Of a stretch of DNA of 64,000 nt, positions 1-8,687 are shown one piece after another (positions within the stretch are counted from its first letter, which is position 1; each line of letters opens with the position of its first letter). Where the stretch lies: contig NZ_RYYU01000001.1 of NCBI RefSeq assembly GCF_003977605.1, positions 437,175 to 501,174 on the forward strand, read 5' to 3'. Source of the stretch: Prevotella koreensis. Its GTDB lineage: Bacteria; Bacteroidota; Bacteroidia; Bacteroidales; Bacteroidaceae. The notes beneath the pieces were generated by a model, which saw only the letters and a program-made list of their open reading frames with translations, was not told the DNA's origin and made no database searches. The translations under genes were made by a program, and so were the position numbers.

Positions 1-54
1 ATCGACAGTGGGGTAGGTAACGTATTGTCTAACATCTTAACAGCAAGCATTTAG
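1..54 (+). CDS. nuoM: C-terminal end of a protein, probably NuoM (NADH-quinone oxidoreductase chain M), cut by the window edge
   Basis: Seventeen codons read in frame from base 1 to a TAG at 52-54, two bases before the nuoN ATG. The encoded tail ends in LSNILTASI. In complex I operons nuoM precedes nuoN, and the tight spacing fits translational coupling. The identity rests on position and operon order only, since too little sequence is present to recognise the family. Confidence 0.6.
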   Translation: MDSGVGNVLSNILTASI

Positions 55-56
55 TT

Positions 57-1493
57 ATGGGATATAGTCAATTTCTCAATATGATTCCGGAGGCAACCCT
101 CGTTGCCATTCTGATTATAGCCTTCGTGGCAGATTTCGCTTCGTCGAAGAACAATCGGCGCACATGGTTCAACCCTCTGATGTGTCTGCTGATGGTTGCA
201 CAGACAGTGGTTAGTTTCATGCAGAAAGACCCTGCAACGGCATTTGGCGGCATGTATGTCACTACAGCAGCCGCAAACGTGATGAAGACAATACTCGCTG
301 CGGGCACGCTTGTAGTCATAATACAGGCTCGCGCATGGCTCTCACGCGAAGATACTGCTTTCAAGGAAGGTGAGTTCTATATGCTCGTCATATCTACACT
401 GCTCGGTATGAACATGATGATGTCGTCAGGACATTTCCTTATGTTCTTCCTAGGCCTTGAAATGGCGAGTGTGCCTATGGCATGTCTTGTTGCGCTCGAC
501 AAGTATCGTCACAACTCTGCAGAAGCAGCGGCAAAGTATATTCTTACCGCTACGTTCTCAAGTGGCGTTATGCTCTATGGTATTTCGATGCTTTACGGTG
601 CAACGGGTCAACTCTATTTCGATGACTTCACTGCTGTTATCGGCAAAGAACATCTCACATTGAGCATCGTAGGTCTTGTGTTCTTCTTCAGTGGTTTGGG
701 TTTCAAGATTAGCCTCGTGCCATTCCATTTCTGGACAGCCGATACCTATCAAGGTGCACCGACCACAGTGACCGGATATCTGAGTGTTATATCTAAAGGT
801 GCTGCAGCATTCGCGCTCTGCACCATATTGATTAAAGTGTTCGCACCGATGATAGAGTATTGGGAGTATCTCCTTTACATTGTTATCGTTCTCAGCATCA
901 CGATTGGTAATCTTTTCGCGATTCGTCAGAAAGAACTCAAGCGTTTCATGGCATTCAGTTCCATATCACAGGCAGGTTATATAATGCTTGCCGTGGTAGG
1001 TACTAGCCAGCATGGTGTTGCGGCACTCACTTACTACATTCTTGTATATGTTGCGGCAAACCTTGCTGTATTCACGGTAATTGGTAGCGTGGAGGAGAAT
1101 AACGATGGCCGTACAGACATTCGTGCCTACGATGGTTTCTACAGCAAGAACCCCAAGTTGGCGTTCCTAATGACGCTTGCCCTGTTCTCGCTTGCAGGAA
1201 TCCCACCGTTTGCCGGAATGTTCTCGAAGTTCTTCGTCTTCATGGCTGCGGCAGAGCAAGGCTCAACTTGGGCTTATGTAGTTGTTTTCGTGGCACTGGT
1301 TAACACTGTTGTGTCGCTCTACTACTATCTGCTCATCGTCAAGGCAATGTATATCCATACAGCAGAGAACCCTCTGCCAACGTTCCGCACCGATGCCGGT
1401 ACTCGTATTGCCCTTGCTCTTTGCACTGTAGGCATTATGCTCTTCGGTATCTTCTCGTGCCTCTACGATTGGATATTCGCGGCTACGGCATAA
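57..1493 (+). CDS. nuoN: NADH-quinone oxidoreductase subunit N (NuoN)
   Basis: 478-residue polytopic membrane protein of the antiporter-like Mrp/NuoL-M-N group, a proton-pumping subunit of the membrane arm of respiratory complex I. Visible hallmarks are GLE at residues 133-135 with the conserved intramembrane glutamate, the [15 protein letters not shown] segment around residues 156-170 with its lysine, and the [15 protein letters not shown] block at 221-235 preceded by Lys217. Length is normal for the family. The ATG lies two bases after the upstream stop codon, and a strong hairpin follows at 1524-1557, so this is the last gene of the operon. Confidence 0.95.
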   Translation: MGYSQFLNMIPEATLVAILIIAFVADFASSKNNRRTWFNPLMCLLMVAQTVVSFMQKDPATAFGGMYVTTAAANVMKTILAAGTLVVIIQARAWLSREDTAFKEGEFYMLVISTLLGMNMMMSSGHFLMFFLGLEMASVPMACLVALDKYRHNSAEAAAKYILTATFSSGVMLYGISMLYGATGQLYFDDFTAVIGKEHLTLSIVGLVFFFSGLGFKISLVPFHFWTADTYQGAPTTVTGYLSVISKGAAAFALCTILIKVFAPMIEYWEYLLYIVIVLSITIGNLFAIRQKELKRFMAFSSISQAGYIMLAVVGTSQHGVAALTYYILVYVAANLAVFTVIGSVEENNDGRTDIRAYDGFYSKNPKLAFLMTLALFSLAGIPPFAGMFSKFFVFMAAAEQGSTWAYVVVFVALVNTVVSLYYYLLIVKAMYIHTAENPLPTFRTDAGTRIALALCTVGIMLFGIFSCLYDWIFAATA

Positions 1494-1523
1494 CATTTCA
1501 TAAATCATACAATGAATAATAAA

Positions 1524-1565
1524 GGCGCAGGTCGTGTTTCACAACACAGCCTGCGCCCCACTTTT
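1524..1565 (+). terminator. Rho-independent terminator of the nuo operon
   Basis: A 15-bp stem pairs 1524-1538 with 1543-1557 around the loop tcac, with one G-T pair and one mismatch. A cttttt run follows at 1561-1566. It lies 30 bases after the nuoN stop. Confidence 0.85.
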
Positions 1566-1603
1566 TAATAATTAATGATAAATGATTATATAGATAAAAT
1601 ATT

Positions 1604-2608
1604 TCAGGAGCCGGAAGATGTTTCCGGCATCGGCTCAGTTTTCGATTTCGTCGTCGTGGCGTGTAACGTCTTTTCTACGTTGTACAACGAACCGTCCTTG
1701 TTCACACCCGCCCAAATTGTCTTGGGTTTGCCGTCCGCCCCCGTCTGGACTTTGACGGTCAATTCATAATGACGCTTCGAGCCTGTACCCTCGGTCTTGC
1801 CCGTAAACGAGAGGCTGCCTTTTTCCAAATTCAGCAGTTGTTCCAAGGCTGCAAAACCGGGCTTCAACAGCGCCTCATACTCGGCCGTGCGCTTCTCGCG
1901 GGCCGTCTACGACGTGCCGGCACGGTGAGCCAGCGTGGAGCGTTTCTTGTCCACCAAGGCGTTATACTGCTTGATGAGTTCGGCCAGTTTGGGCGTGCCC
2001 GGCTCCAAATCATCGAGCGAGTCCATGCGGCGAATGACGGCATTCAGCGCCTTGTCGGTTGCGGCACGCAGAGCCTTGATGTCGAACGTGCCCGTGGGCA
2101 CGGCCGATTTCAGACGCGAGCGGAAACGCTGGTCGAACGCCGTGTTGGCCTTCTCCAGGCGGTCGATGTATGGCTTGGCGGCAAGTTTCGTCACGTGAGC
2201 GCCCAGATCGGCTGTGCGCAGGTCGGTGACCAGATTCTTCACCATTCCGCTCTCCTTATCGTAGTTCACCTGTAGCATCTTGGGATAGCGTGCCATGACT
2301 TCTGCCAATCTCTCGGCCGAGGCACGTAAGGCGGCATCGTCGCTGTGCAGGTGCAGGTCGATGAGCAGTTGCAGCGAACGGTAAGCCCGGTCGCGCACGC
2401 GGTCGAGTTCTTCCAACTCTTTCGTGCCCTCTTCCTGCCGAGGCAGGTTCAGCGCGACATCCTCTTCCTCGAACGCCTTCTGCAGCGGTATGAGCACGGG
2501 TTCGAGTTTTTCGATGTCGGCCTCCTGACACATTGCCAGCACGTGGCCGGCAAACTGAAAGTGCTCCATGTTGTGGAGGCGGCTGAGCCGCATTTCTTTT
2601 ATTTCCAT
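1604..2608 (-). pseudogene. DUF6261 family protein, reading frame interrupted by one in-frame TAG
   Basis: Reading from the ATG at 2608 gives 233 residues to a TAG at 1909-1907. The same frame then stays open, with no frameshift, to a TGA at 1606-1604, for 334 codons in total. The first part has the look of Bacteroidales DUF6261 proteins: start MEIKEMRLSRLHNMEHFQF, an EEEDVAL segment, RDRAYRSL, and YNALVDKKR near residue 220. The part after the TAG (ARE-KRTAEYEALLKPGF onward) reads as natural protein continuing a helical domain. A CAG-to-TAG change is the simplest explanation; the short product may still be functional because many family members end near this point. GC content is clearly higher than in neighbouring genes (39 of 60 bases in line 2101-2160 against 30 of 60 in nuoN line 1081-1140), suggesting acquisition. 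Function of DUF6261 is unknown. Confidence 0.75.
1610..1628 (-). terminator. Hairpin embedded in the 3' end of the DUF6261 frame
   Basis: gccggaa at 1610-1616 pairs with ttccggc at 1622-1628 around a 5-base loop. On the minus strand it is followed by the TGA and an AT-rich stretch (AAATATTTTATC). The last codons of the downstream half-frame double as the stem. Confidence 0.4.
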
Positions 2609-2643
2609 AGTGTTTTACGTTTGATGGTTAGTAATAATGTGAG

Positions 2644-2862
2644 TTGCAGGGCTGCGACGGGCAACATTTCTCGTTTTTGGAACTTCGTACCCCTACGATG
2701 AGTTTCCTTTTCTGCTTTTCCTTTGCCGTACCCATGCGACGGTCTCCCTTTGCCGTTTTTCAGTCATCGTAGGCATACGATGCACGGATTTCCCCGTTCT
2801 CTAATCATCGTAGGGATACGACGACGATTTTTTCTTGTTTTCCATCCTTCGTACCCCTACGA
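2644..2862. repeat. Array of interrupted palindromes TCGTA-N4-TACGA at an exact 41-bp period
   Basis: On the plus strand, 14-base cores start at 2685, 2726, 2767, 2808 and 2849, each exactly 41 bases after the last, and a degenerate core starts at 2644. Cores read tcgta/tacga arms with a 4-base G/C-rich centre (CCCC, CCCA, GGCA, GGGA, CCCC; GGGC in the degenerate copy). The copy at 2765-2782 extends to a perfect 7-bp arm (catcgta, tacgatg). The 27 bases between cores differ in sequence but are mostly pyrimidine-rich on this strand. A different palindrome, ACCGCC-C-GGCGGT at 2891-2903, is centred where a further unit would fall. The array lies between the DUF6261 start and a small ORF and has no coding frame I can support. 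Confidence 0.85.
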
Positions 2863-2961
2863 AACATCCCGACAAGCCGGTTTTGCATTTACCGCCCGGC
2901 GGTTTGTCGCCCCATATTGTTCGGACGGTCAAACCGCGAGGGCGGCAGGTATATCCGGTTG

Positions 2962-3165
2962 TTATTTGTCCCAAGATTTGAAGTCATCTTCTCCCCAATC
3001 TGAGTCATCAAAGAATCCTCCTTGTTTGGCACCGATTTCGTCTTCTTGGCCGGGGCCGATGCCGGGATCGTCGTCGTCAATGGGAATGCTCCATACCTCC
3101 ATCAGAGAACTTGATTCTATATAAACTACTTCTAACTCCGGACGTTGATATTTTTTCTTTTTCAT
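2962..3165 (-). CDS. Small acidic peptide of unknown function behind the BspA-like gene
   Basis: 67 residues. The start KKKKYQRPELEVVYIESSSL and a following LMEV fit a pattern I know from many short Bacteroidales proteins (K..Y..P...VV.....LM..S); these are unnamed and of unknown role. The second half is rich in Asp, Glu and Gly with two late Trp residues (SDWGEDDFKSWDK). There is no typical signal peptide and no obvious catalytic motif. It starts 11 bases after the stop of the LRR protein on the same strand, so the two genes are probably co-transcribed. A ribosomally made precursor peptide is one possibility, but no modification enzyme is nearby. Confidence 0.6.
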   Translation of the reverse strand: MKKKKYQRPELEVVYIESSSLMEVWSIPIDDDDPGIGPGQEDEIGAKQGGFFDDSDWGEDDFKSWDK

Positions 3166-3176
3166 TTTCTTTTCAA

Positions 3177-6100
3177 TTATTTTATAATAATCTTTTTACC
3201 ATTACGTATATATACCCCCTGTGTCGGACGGGTTACTCTTATGCCGTTCAGGTTGTAATAAGGAGCGTTGTCGCTGTCAGACTCGGTTACCCCGTCAATA
3301 CCCGTTGTCTCGCCGGGGTCTTCGTCGCCGAAGACAAGTCTGAAAGACTTCGCGCCGGCCGGGGTTTTCTTCAGACGGAGATAGGCCTTGAAATAAGGGA
3401 AGTTGACGCCGTTGTTCAATTTCACTAACTTGCCCTGTTTGAAAGCGTAGTACTGGTAACCGCTCTCGTTAGTAAGCGGCGTGTCTTCCACTGCTCCGAC
3501 CATACGGTTATCGGCCATAGGATTGTAGCCCGACAAGGTGATTGCGGTGTGTGCTTGGTCGTTGTCCATCTCGCAATAAGACGTTACCGCCGATGTTTCC
3601 TTGCTGCGGATGAAGGCGCCGGTGAAGGCAGGTATATAATAGTCGTCGAGGCTGTATGCACGGACGAACGGATTGGACGCATCGTGGACATGACTGTAAT
3701 CTACCGGCACGTATGGCTTGATGTCGTTGTTACCTTGTCCTGACGGGTATTTCACATCGAACGGGAAGCATACCGTACCACCGTGCCCTTTGGTCTTCTG
3801 CGGAATCTGCGAGGTGATACCGAGCGTGTGGTCCTGTTCCCATGCAGTCTTGTAAGCGTTGACCACGGAGGGGCGCACATAGATGGCCTGACCGTCCTTG
3901 AAAGGATATCCCGCGGGCTGTTCGTAGTCCTTGGAACTGAGGGTGGCGGGTGTCTTTCCCACGAAATAGATTCCCTTGAGCTGACTGTCCGCCTTGAAAG
4001 CCTTGAGACCTACCACACCGACATCGGCGAGCACGACGATGTCTTTTACCGTCTGGGCGTTCTCGTAGGCGAAGTCGAGGATGCTGCTCACGGTGTATTC
4101 CTTCTTCTTCCAGTGCTTGCCGAGTTTGTCTGTATAATCGGGTTCCACGGCCTTCTCTTGGATAATCGCCGATGTGCGCGGCTCGTAGAAGCTGATGACG
4201 CCCACATTGTCGACGGAGGTGGGGAAGAACTCCGTGCCCCTGTCGTAGCCTGTTGCCGTTACAAACGAAGGGTGCACTTCTTTGAATCTGTTGTTGTACG
4301 TCGTGATGGTGGCATTATTAGCCGCGTTCTCATACCACTTCTTGCGTACGAAGATGGTTACGTTTTTCAAGTTGCCGGATTGATACATGATGTTCGCATT
4401 CAGCGTGGGCACATTGTCCTCGCCCATGAAACTGAGCGATTTCAGGTTATTGCAAAGGGCAATGGCGCGAATTCCTATCTCCGTTACCGTCTTGGGGAAT
4501 GTGATGTTAGTCACTTTATTACTGCCATAGAAACAGTAGGGTGCGACTTTCTCAAAATAGGGCACGAGCGTGTACTTGCTGTCGGCCTTGCCGGCAGGGA
4601 ATACTTCAAGTTTCTTCTTAGTAATATCGCAGAGCATGCCGTCGAGCGTAGTGTAATTCATATTACCCTCCTCAACCTTAAATCTCAGGAGATTCTCGCA
4701 GAAATTGAATGCTCCTTGATCTACTTTCTCGAAAATCTTGGGCAACGTTATCTCCGTAAGATTCGTACAATGATCGAAAGCCAGTTCCTGAACTAATTTT
4801 ACTTTTTCAGGCAAAGTGATATGCCTGATTCCACAATCGGCAAATGCTCCTCCGCCGATACGTTCAAGCACAGAGCCTTCTTCAAATCCTACTTTTTCCA
4901 AGCCCGCCGTACCTTTGAAAGCACCACTGGCAATATCCTTAACGGTCTTAGGAACGGTGAATTCTTTCAGTTTAGGACAATTTAAGAACACATAACTGTT
5001 TATCTTCTCCAGTTGATTCGCCCCGTCAAAGAGAACCTTTTCGAGATTTTTTGCGTTCTGGAAGAGGTTACCCGGCAATTCTTTCAGTAGAGTATTGGCT
5101 GCAAAGTGTACTTCTGTGAGTTTTTCCGTATCGGCGAAACTTGCGTCTCCCAGTTTGGCTACGGATGAAGGAATGGTAACGTTCTCCAACGGTGTTTGCT
5201 GGAAGGCATAAGTCCCGATTTCCTGAAGTTGTGAGGGGGACAGGAACTCTACTGTTTTCAGCATCTTTGCTCCCTTGAAAGCCGCTTCTTCGATGGTCGT
5301 TACACTCTTTGCAATCCGGACTTTCGGTAATTTATGAACATCGGCAAAAGCGAACTTATCAATCTTTGTCGTTCCTTCGGGCACGGTGTATTCGTTTTCC
5401 TTTCCACAAGGATAGAGCACGAGGGTCTTTTTGTCATGCGTGAAGAGCACGTCGTTTACTGCCTTATATTTTGAGTTATTTTCATCTACTTCAAATTTCG
5501 TGATGAATTGGCAGTTGGTAAATGCTCCCTGGCCAATCGATTCCACATCCTTGCCAATCGTTACGCTTTCCAATGCGCTGCACGAATTAAAGGCTGCATT
5601 ACCGATCTTCTTTGTATTGTTTAAATCAAGCTTTTTTATATTGCTACCGATTGCGGCATTGTCGGCCACTTCGGTAACGCTTGCAGGAATTGTCAGTTTA
5701 TTTTCCGGTTCTACCAGTTTATCGTATTTGAAAGGAACATGTACGAGTTTTTTGCCGGCTTTGTCGCACAAAAGGCCGTCTATATCCTTGAATTTTGCAT
5801 TACCGCTTTCCACCGTAAAATGAGTGCCACTCGTGTTAAATGAGGGATAATCTGCATTTTCGGAAATCTTGGTAACGGAAGCCGGAATGGTTATCTTTTC
5901 CATATTCTTGCAACAGGAAAATGCCGACGGCATAATCTCTGTCACGCCGGTGGGAACGGTGTAGTTCTCTGTCTTGCCTGCCGGAACATAGACCAACTGT
6001 GTTCCATCATGAGACAGCAGTGAGCCGTTCTCTGCCTTATACTTGGTATTTCCCGCTTTTACCTCAAAACTCGTAAGTGCCGGACAATCAAGAAAACACC

Positions 6101-6500
6101 CGTGCCCTACCGTCTCACAAGACGCGGGAATAATTATTTTCTGTAGAGTTTGAGGCTTGCGGAGAGAGTTTGCGGTAATTTCCCTGAATCCTTCGGAAAA
6201 CTCCACTTCGGTAACGCCTTCAGCCACCTTGGAATCCCAAGGGGAACAGCCTACCACCTTGTATTTTTCCTGATCCATTCCAACAGGAGTTTGCACCTCT
6301 GTAGGAATAACTACCTTGCCGGTTCCTCCTATCTCTAACACTACAGCCTCGTTGAGTGAAGGATCATTCAGGTCTTTCTTGGAAACCTTATACTTACAAG
6401 TGCCATAGTCGAACACAGTTCCCACGGACTGAGCTAAAGCCCCCGTTGCCGACATGATCATTGCCAGCAACAGCATAAAAAATAGTTTTGTTTGTCTCAT
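3177..6500 (-). CDS. BspA-family leucine-rich-repeat surface protein
   Basis: 1107 residues. A Sec signal peptide (hydrophobic core LFFMLLLAMIMSATG, cleavage near ALA-Q) is followed by many repeats of the BspA/LRR_5 type, recognisable by recurring patterns such as 'I..AF..C..L..ITIP..V..I' and 'F.VE.GN.KYK...G.L'. These proteins are exported and, in Prevotella and Tannerella, are associated with host binding. The last 40 residues (PYYNLNGIRV, then GVYIRNGKKIIIK) form the short C-terminal tail resembling type IX secretion sorting domains, so surface display through that system is inferred. The start is a standard MRQTK signal. The downstream small peptide gene follows at 11 bases. Confidence 0.88.
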   Translation of the reverse strand: MRQTKLFFMLLLAMIMSATGALAQSVGTVFDYGTCKYKVSKKDLNDPSLNEAVVLEIGGTGKVVIPTEVQTPVGMDQEKYKVVGCSPWDSKVAEGVTEVEFSEGFREITANSLRKPQTLQKIIIPASCETVGHGCFLDCPALTSFEVKAGNTKYKAENGSLLSHDGTQLVYVPAGKTENYTVPTGVTEIMPSAFSCCKNMEKITIPASVTKISENADYPSFNTSGTHFTVESGNAKFKDIDGLLCDKAGKKLVHVPFKYDKLVEPENKLTIPASVTEVADNAAIGSNIKKLDLNNTKKIGNAAFNSCSALESVTIGKDVESIGQGAFTNCQFITKFEVDENNSKYKAVNDVLFTHDKKTLVLYPCGKENEYTVPEGTTKIDKFAFADVHKLPKVRIAKSVTTIEEAAFKGAKMLKTVEFLSPSQLQEIGTYAFQQTPLENVTIPSSVAKLGDASFADTEKLTEVHFAANTLLKELPGNLFQNAKNLEKVLFDGANQLEKINSYVFLNCPKLKEFTVPKTVKDIASGAFKGTAGLEKVGFEEGSVLERIGGGAFADCGIRHITLPEKVKLVQELAFDHCTNLTEITLPKIFEKVDQGAFNFCENLLRFKVEEGNMNYTTLDGMLCDITKKKLEVFPAGKADSKYTLVPYFEKVAPYCFYGSNKVTNITFPKTVTEIGIRAIALCNNLKSLSFMGEDNVPTLNANIMYQSGNLKNVTIFVRKKWYENAANNATITTYNNRFKEVHPSFVTATGYDRGTEFFPTSVDNVGVISFYEPRTSAIIQEKAVEPDYTDKLGKHWKKKEYTVSSILDFAYENAQTVKDIVVLADVGVVGLKAFKADSQLKGIYFVGKTPATLSSKDYEQPAGYPFKDGQAIYVRPSVVNAYKTAWEQDHTLGITSQIPQKTKGHGGTVCFPFDVKYPSGQGNNDIKPYVPVDYSHVHDASNPFVRAYSLDDYYIPAFTGAFIRSKETSAVTSYCEMDNDQAHTAITLSGYNPMADNRMVGAVEDTPLTNESGYQYYAFKQGKLVKLNNGVNFPYFKAYLRLKKTPAGAKSFRLVFGDEDPGETTGIDGVTESDSDNAPYYNLNGIRVTRPTQGVYIRNGKKIIIK

Positions 6501-6543
6501 ATTCTTGATAAATTAAAAATGATTTATAATTCTTCTTTGTATA

Positions 6544-6873
6544 TTACTTATGGATGAACATTCCGTTAACAATCGGGCTTATGTCAAATGACAAGGCTAC
6601 GCAACAAAATGTATAAAATAGGGCAAAGGAAATTAGGTTTAGCCCTTTTACTATAGGGGATGTACGATATGCTCGCGCGCGTAGCGCGCGTAATAAAATA
6701 AAGTGTTTGGCGTGGAGATAAGCGACGGTGCGCCTATGAGAGAGTAGCAAATTATTTGGAACTGCCAAATAATCCGACAATTTTTTTATAATAAAATTGC
6801 GATTTTCTTGTGCTGTGCCCATACCTTTATTATATAAGGTATGTAACCGTGGATGATTATGTCTCTCTGTCAT
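6544..6873 (-). CDS. Doubtful small ORF in the leader of the BspA-like gene
   Basis: 109 codons from the ATG at 6873, just downstream of a good promoter box at 6904-6911. The frame carries a possible membrane segment (LISFALFYTFCCVALSF) and ends with PIVNGMFIHK. The segment SHRRTVAYLHAKHFILLRA is followed by an RARA stretch encoded by a gcgcgcgtagcgcgcg palindrome at 6674-6689. I recall similar short frames before other Prevotella genes but cannot verify that. It may be a real small protein, or simply an open frame in a structured 400-base leader RNA. No known domain. Confidence 0.3.
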   Translation of the reverse strand: MTERHNHPRLHTLYNKGMGTAQENRNFIIKKLSDYLAVPNNLLLSHRRTVAYLHAKHFILLRALRARAYRTSPIVKGLNLISFALFYTFCCVALSFDISPIVNGMFIHK

Positions 6874-6903
6874 ACTCAATCTCGGTTTTATTAAACCCGG
6901 GTG

Positions 6904-6911
6904 CAAAGATA
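6904..6911 (-). promoter_or_regulatory. -7 promoter box TATCTTTG reading toward the BspA-like gene
   Basis: Minus-strand TATCTTTGCAC matches the Bacteroidetes TAnnTTTG box. Transcription would start near 6898, giving a leader of about 400 bases before the LRR gene. Nothing else I can support lies in 6501-7084 apart from the doubtful ORF at 6544-6873. Confidence 0.6.
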
Positions 6912-7084
6912 CGGAATATTTTCGGTTTGTGAAAAGAAATTGTTTGAAATTATTGCTGTCCGGTAATATTTTTCCTTAACGTTACTTTTGTTTTTATCAT
7001 AAAACTTTCATAACATACCCAAGAGTACACATTTTACCGGCAGGCTTTTGATGGAGTTTATACCGAACTCGTGTAATCTCTGCC

Positions 7085-8668
7085 TTATTTCATGGCTTTC
7101 ACTGTTGTAATGTTGCCGTTGACAAGAATGGTACGTATTATGAGCACCATGTGACTGTTATCTGGCAGGCTGTATGTAACAGCATTGGCATTGTTGCACT
7201 TAACCTCAAACAGTTGAGTTCCGTCGAGTGCAAATGCTTCGACCCTTGCCAAAGGAACTTGGCTGCTTGCTACGTTGAGTTGCCCACCTGCTATGTACAC
7301 TCGCACGTCCGATTCGTTAATGATTGTTGTGCCGATGCTTGCAGTAACAGGCGATGATTTGAGAATTGGATATCCATCGTTTCTGTTCTTGTCAATGCTC
7401 CATACATTGTTGAAATCCCATCCCTCAAATGTGTCTTGAGATTTCATCTGCTCAGTGGTCATCGGTTTACAATCACAATCGTTGTGTGAGAAACCTCCTA
7501 CGGCTTCTCCTTGAGCCGATGTCTCCTTGTCGTAGTAACAATCTTTTATTGTTGCAGTGTATGATTTGTTGCCAACAAAACCTGCTGCGGTTTGATTATT
7601 GAGTGCTGTCACTTTCCCGGTAGAGTAGCAGCGTACAATGTCACTGCCGGCATAGTCGAGCGACCCTATGAATCCGCCAACACTTACATCTCCTTCAACT
7701 TCTGAACGGGCATAACAGTCGCTGATACTTGTTTCCTCGTTCTTGCCCATGAAACCACCAACGTAGGTAATTCCCTTGATCATTCCGGCAGCGAAACTCT
7801 TTTCGATTGTCGATTTCACGGCAGTGCCTGCCAAACCACCAATTTGATTTCCACCTTCAACTCGTGCCGTGGTCATACATTCGCTCATCGTACAACTGCT
7901 GAGGAAACCGGCAATGCCACCTGCAACGCGACCAAGCCTGTCGTCGGTTGCATTCTCAATGGTTTTGATACTGCCTGCTGTAGAACATCCGGTTATTTTT
8001 CCATCAACGCACCAACTTGTAAGGCCTCCGATATAATCATATCCGGTGATGTCGGCTTCGACCGAGCAGTTAGCAGTAGTGCCATCCGATTGATAGCCGA
8101 GCAGTCCGCCCAGGTAAATGCCACGACTGTTTATAACCGACTTCTTGACATGGCAGTTTTCAATATTTTCCTCAAAGGCATATCCCGCAAGCACCCCGAT
8201 GTTCTCAAGTCCGGTAATTTGTGCATTCTCGATGGTAAGGTTTCGCACAGTGCCGGAGTAAACATATCCGAAAAGACCTTGAAAATCGGTCATGCGGTTA
8301 ATATACAAGTTGCTTATCTTATGGTTCTTTCCATCGTAGTTTCCTCTGAAGGATAATTTCACTAAGCGACCATTAATAATTTGAACCCCACCGATGGCAG
8401 CCCAGCCTCGCCCTTCGTCCCAATTCCTGGTGGCGGCAATATCGATGTCATTTACTTGCTCGAAATTTAAACCGGCAAAGTCAATCCCTGAGTTTACCTG
8501 CTCTGCAATCCAAAGTAGGTTTTCAGGAGTTTCCACCTTGTAAGGATTCTCCGCCATGCCGTTACCTTTTGGCTGCACGGCAGCATCGTAATAGTCTTGT
8601 GCAGACGCTGTTATTGGCAACAATGCTGCCAATACAAGTATCAGACTTGTTATTGTTTGTTTATTCAT
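7085..8668 (-). CDS. Secreted GLUG-repeat protein with C-terminal sorting-like tail
   Basis: 527 residues. Signal peptide MNKQTITSLILVLAALLPITASAQ, then a first domain containing YDGKNHKISNLYINR, followed by several GLUG-type repeats, each with a GG(L/F)(A/I/M)G core such as IGGLAGTAV, VGGFMGKNE and VGGFIGSLD between residues about 140 and 390. GLUG repeats form beta-helical surfaces in bacterial exported and adhesin-like proteins. The last 80 residues resemble a type IX secretion C-terminal domain (DVRVYIAGGQLNV, then a beta sandwich ending TTVKAMK). It follows the 394-residue protein gene by 19 bases on the same strand, so they form an operon. Confidence 0.8.
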   Translation of the reverse strand: MNKQTITSLILVLAALLPITASAQDYYDAAVQPKGNGMAENPYKVETPENLLWIAEQVNSGIDFAGLNFEQVNDIDIAATRNWDEGRGWAAIGGVQIINGRLVKLSFRGNYDGKNHKISNLYINRMTDFQGLFGYVYSGTVRNLTIENAQITGLENIGVLAGYAFEENIENCHVKKSVINSRGIYLGGLLGYQSDGTTANCSVEADITGYDYIGGLTSWCVDGKITGCSTAGSIKTIENATDDRLGRVAGGIAGFLSSCTMSECMTTARVEGGNQIGGLAGTAVKSTIEKSFAAGMIKGITYVGGFMGKNEETSISDCYARSEVEGDVSVGGFIGSLDYAGSDIVRCYSTGKVTALNNQTAAGFVGNKSYTATIKDCYYDKETSAQGEAVGGFSHNDCDCKPMTTEQMKSQDTFEGWDFNNVWSIDKNRNDGYPILKSSPVTASIGTTIINESDVRVYIAGGQLNVASSQVPLARVEAFALDGTQLFEVKCNNANAVTYSLPDNSHMVLIIRTILVNGNITTVKAMK

Positions 8669-8687
8669 ATTTGTGGAGAACTGATGT

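Noticed and set aside
1907..1909. TAG recoded as an amino acid throughout this genome
   Set aside because: Other genes in the window use TAG as a normal stop (for example nuoM at 52-54 and pcrA at its end), so genome-wide recoding is not supported.
1769..2275. 168-codon open frame opposite the DUF6261 gene
   Set aside because: It is the antisense of a GC-rich coding frame, where long shadow frames are expected, and it has no recognisable start context or domain.
2644..2862. Canonical CRISPR array
   Set aside because: Cores are only 14 bases, imperfect and of either strand sense, and no cas genes are present; it is reported as a phased palindrome array instead.
3783..4796. 337-codon frame opposite the BspA-like gene
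   Set aside because: Antisense to a clear repetitive LRR protein; composition and start are not gene-like.
6674..6689. gcgcgcgtagcgcgcg palindrome as an operator
   Set aside because: It is within a possible coding frame (Arg-Ala repeats) well inside the leader and away from the promoter, so a protein-binding role is not supported.
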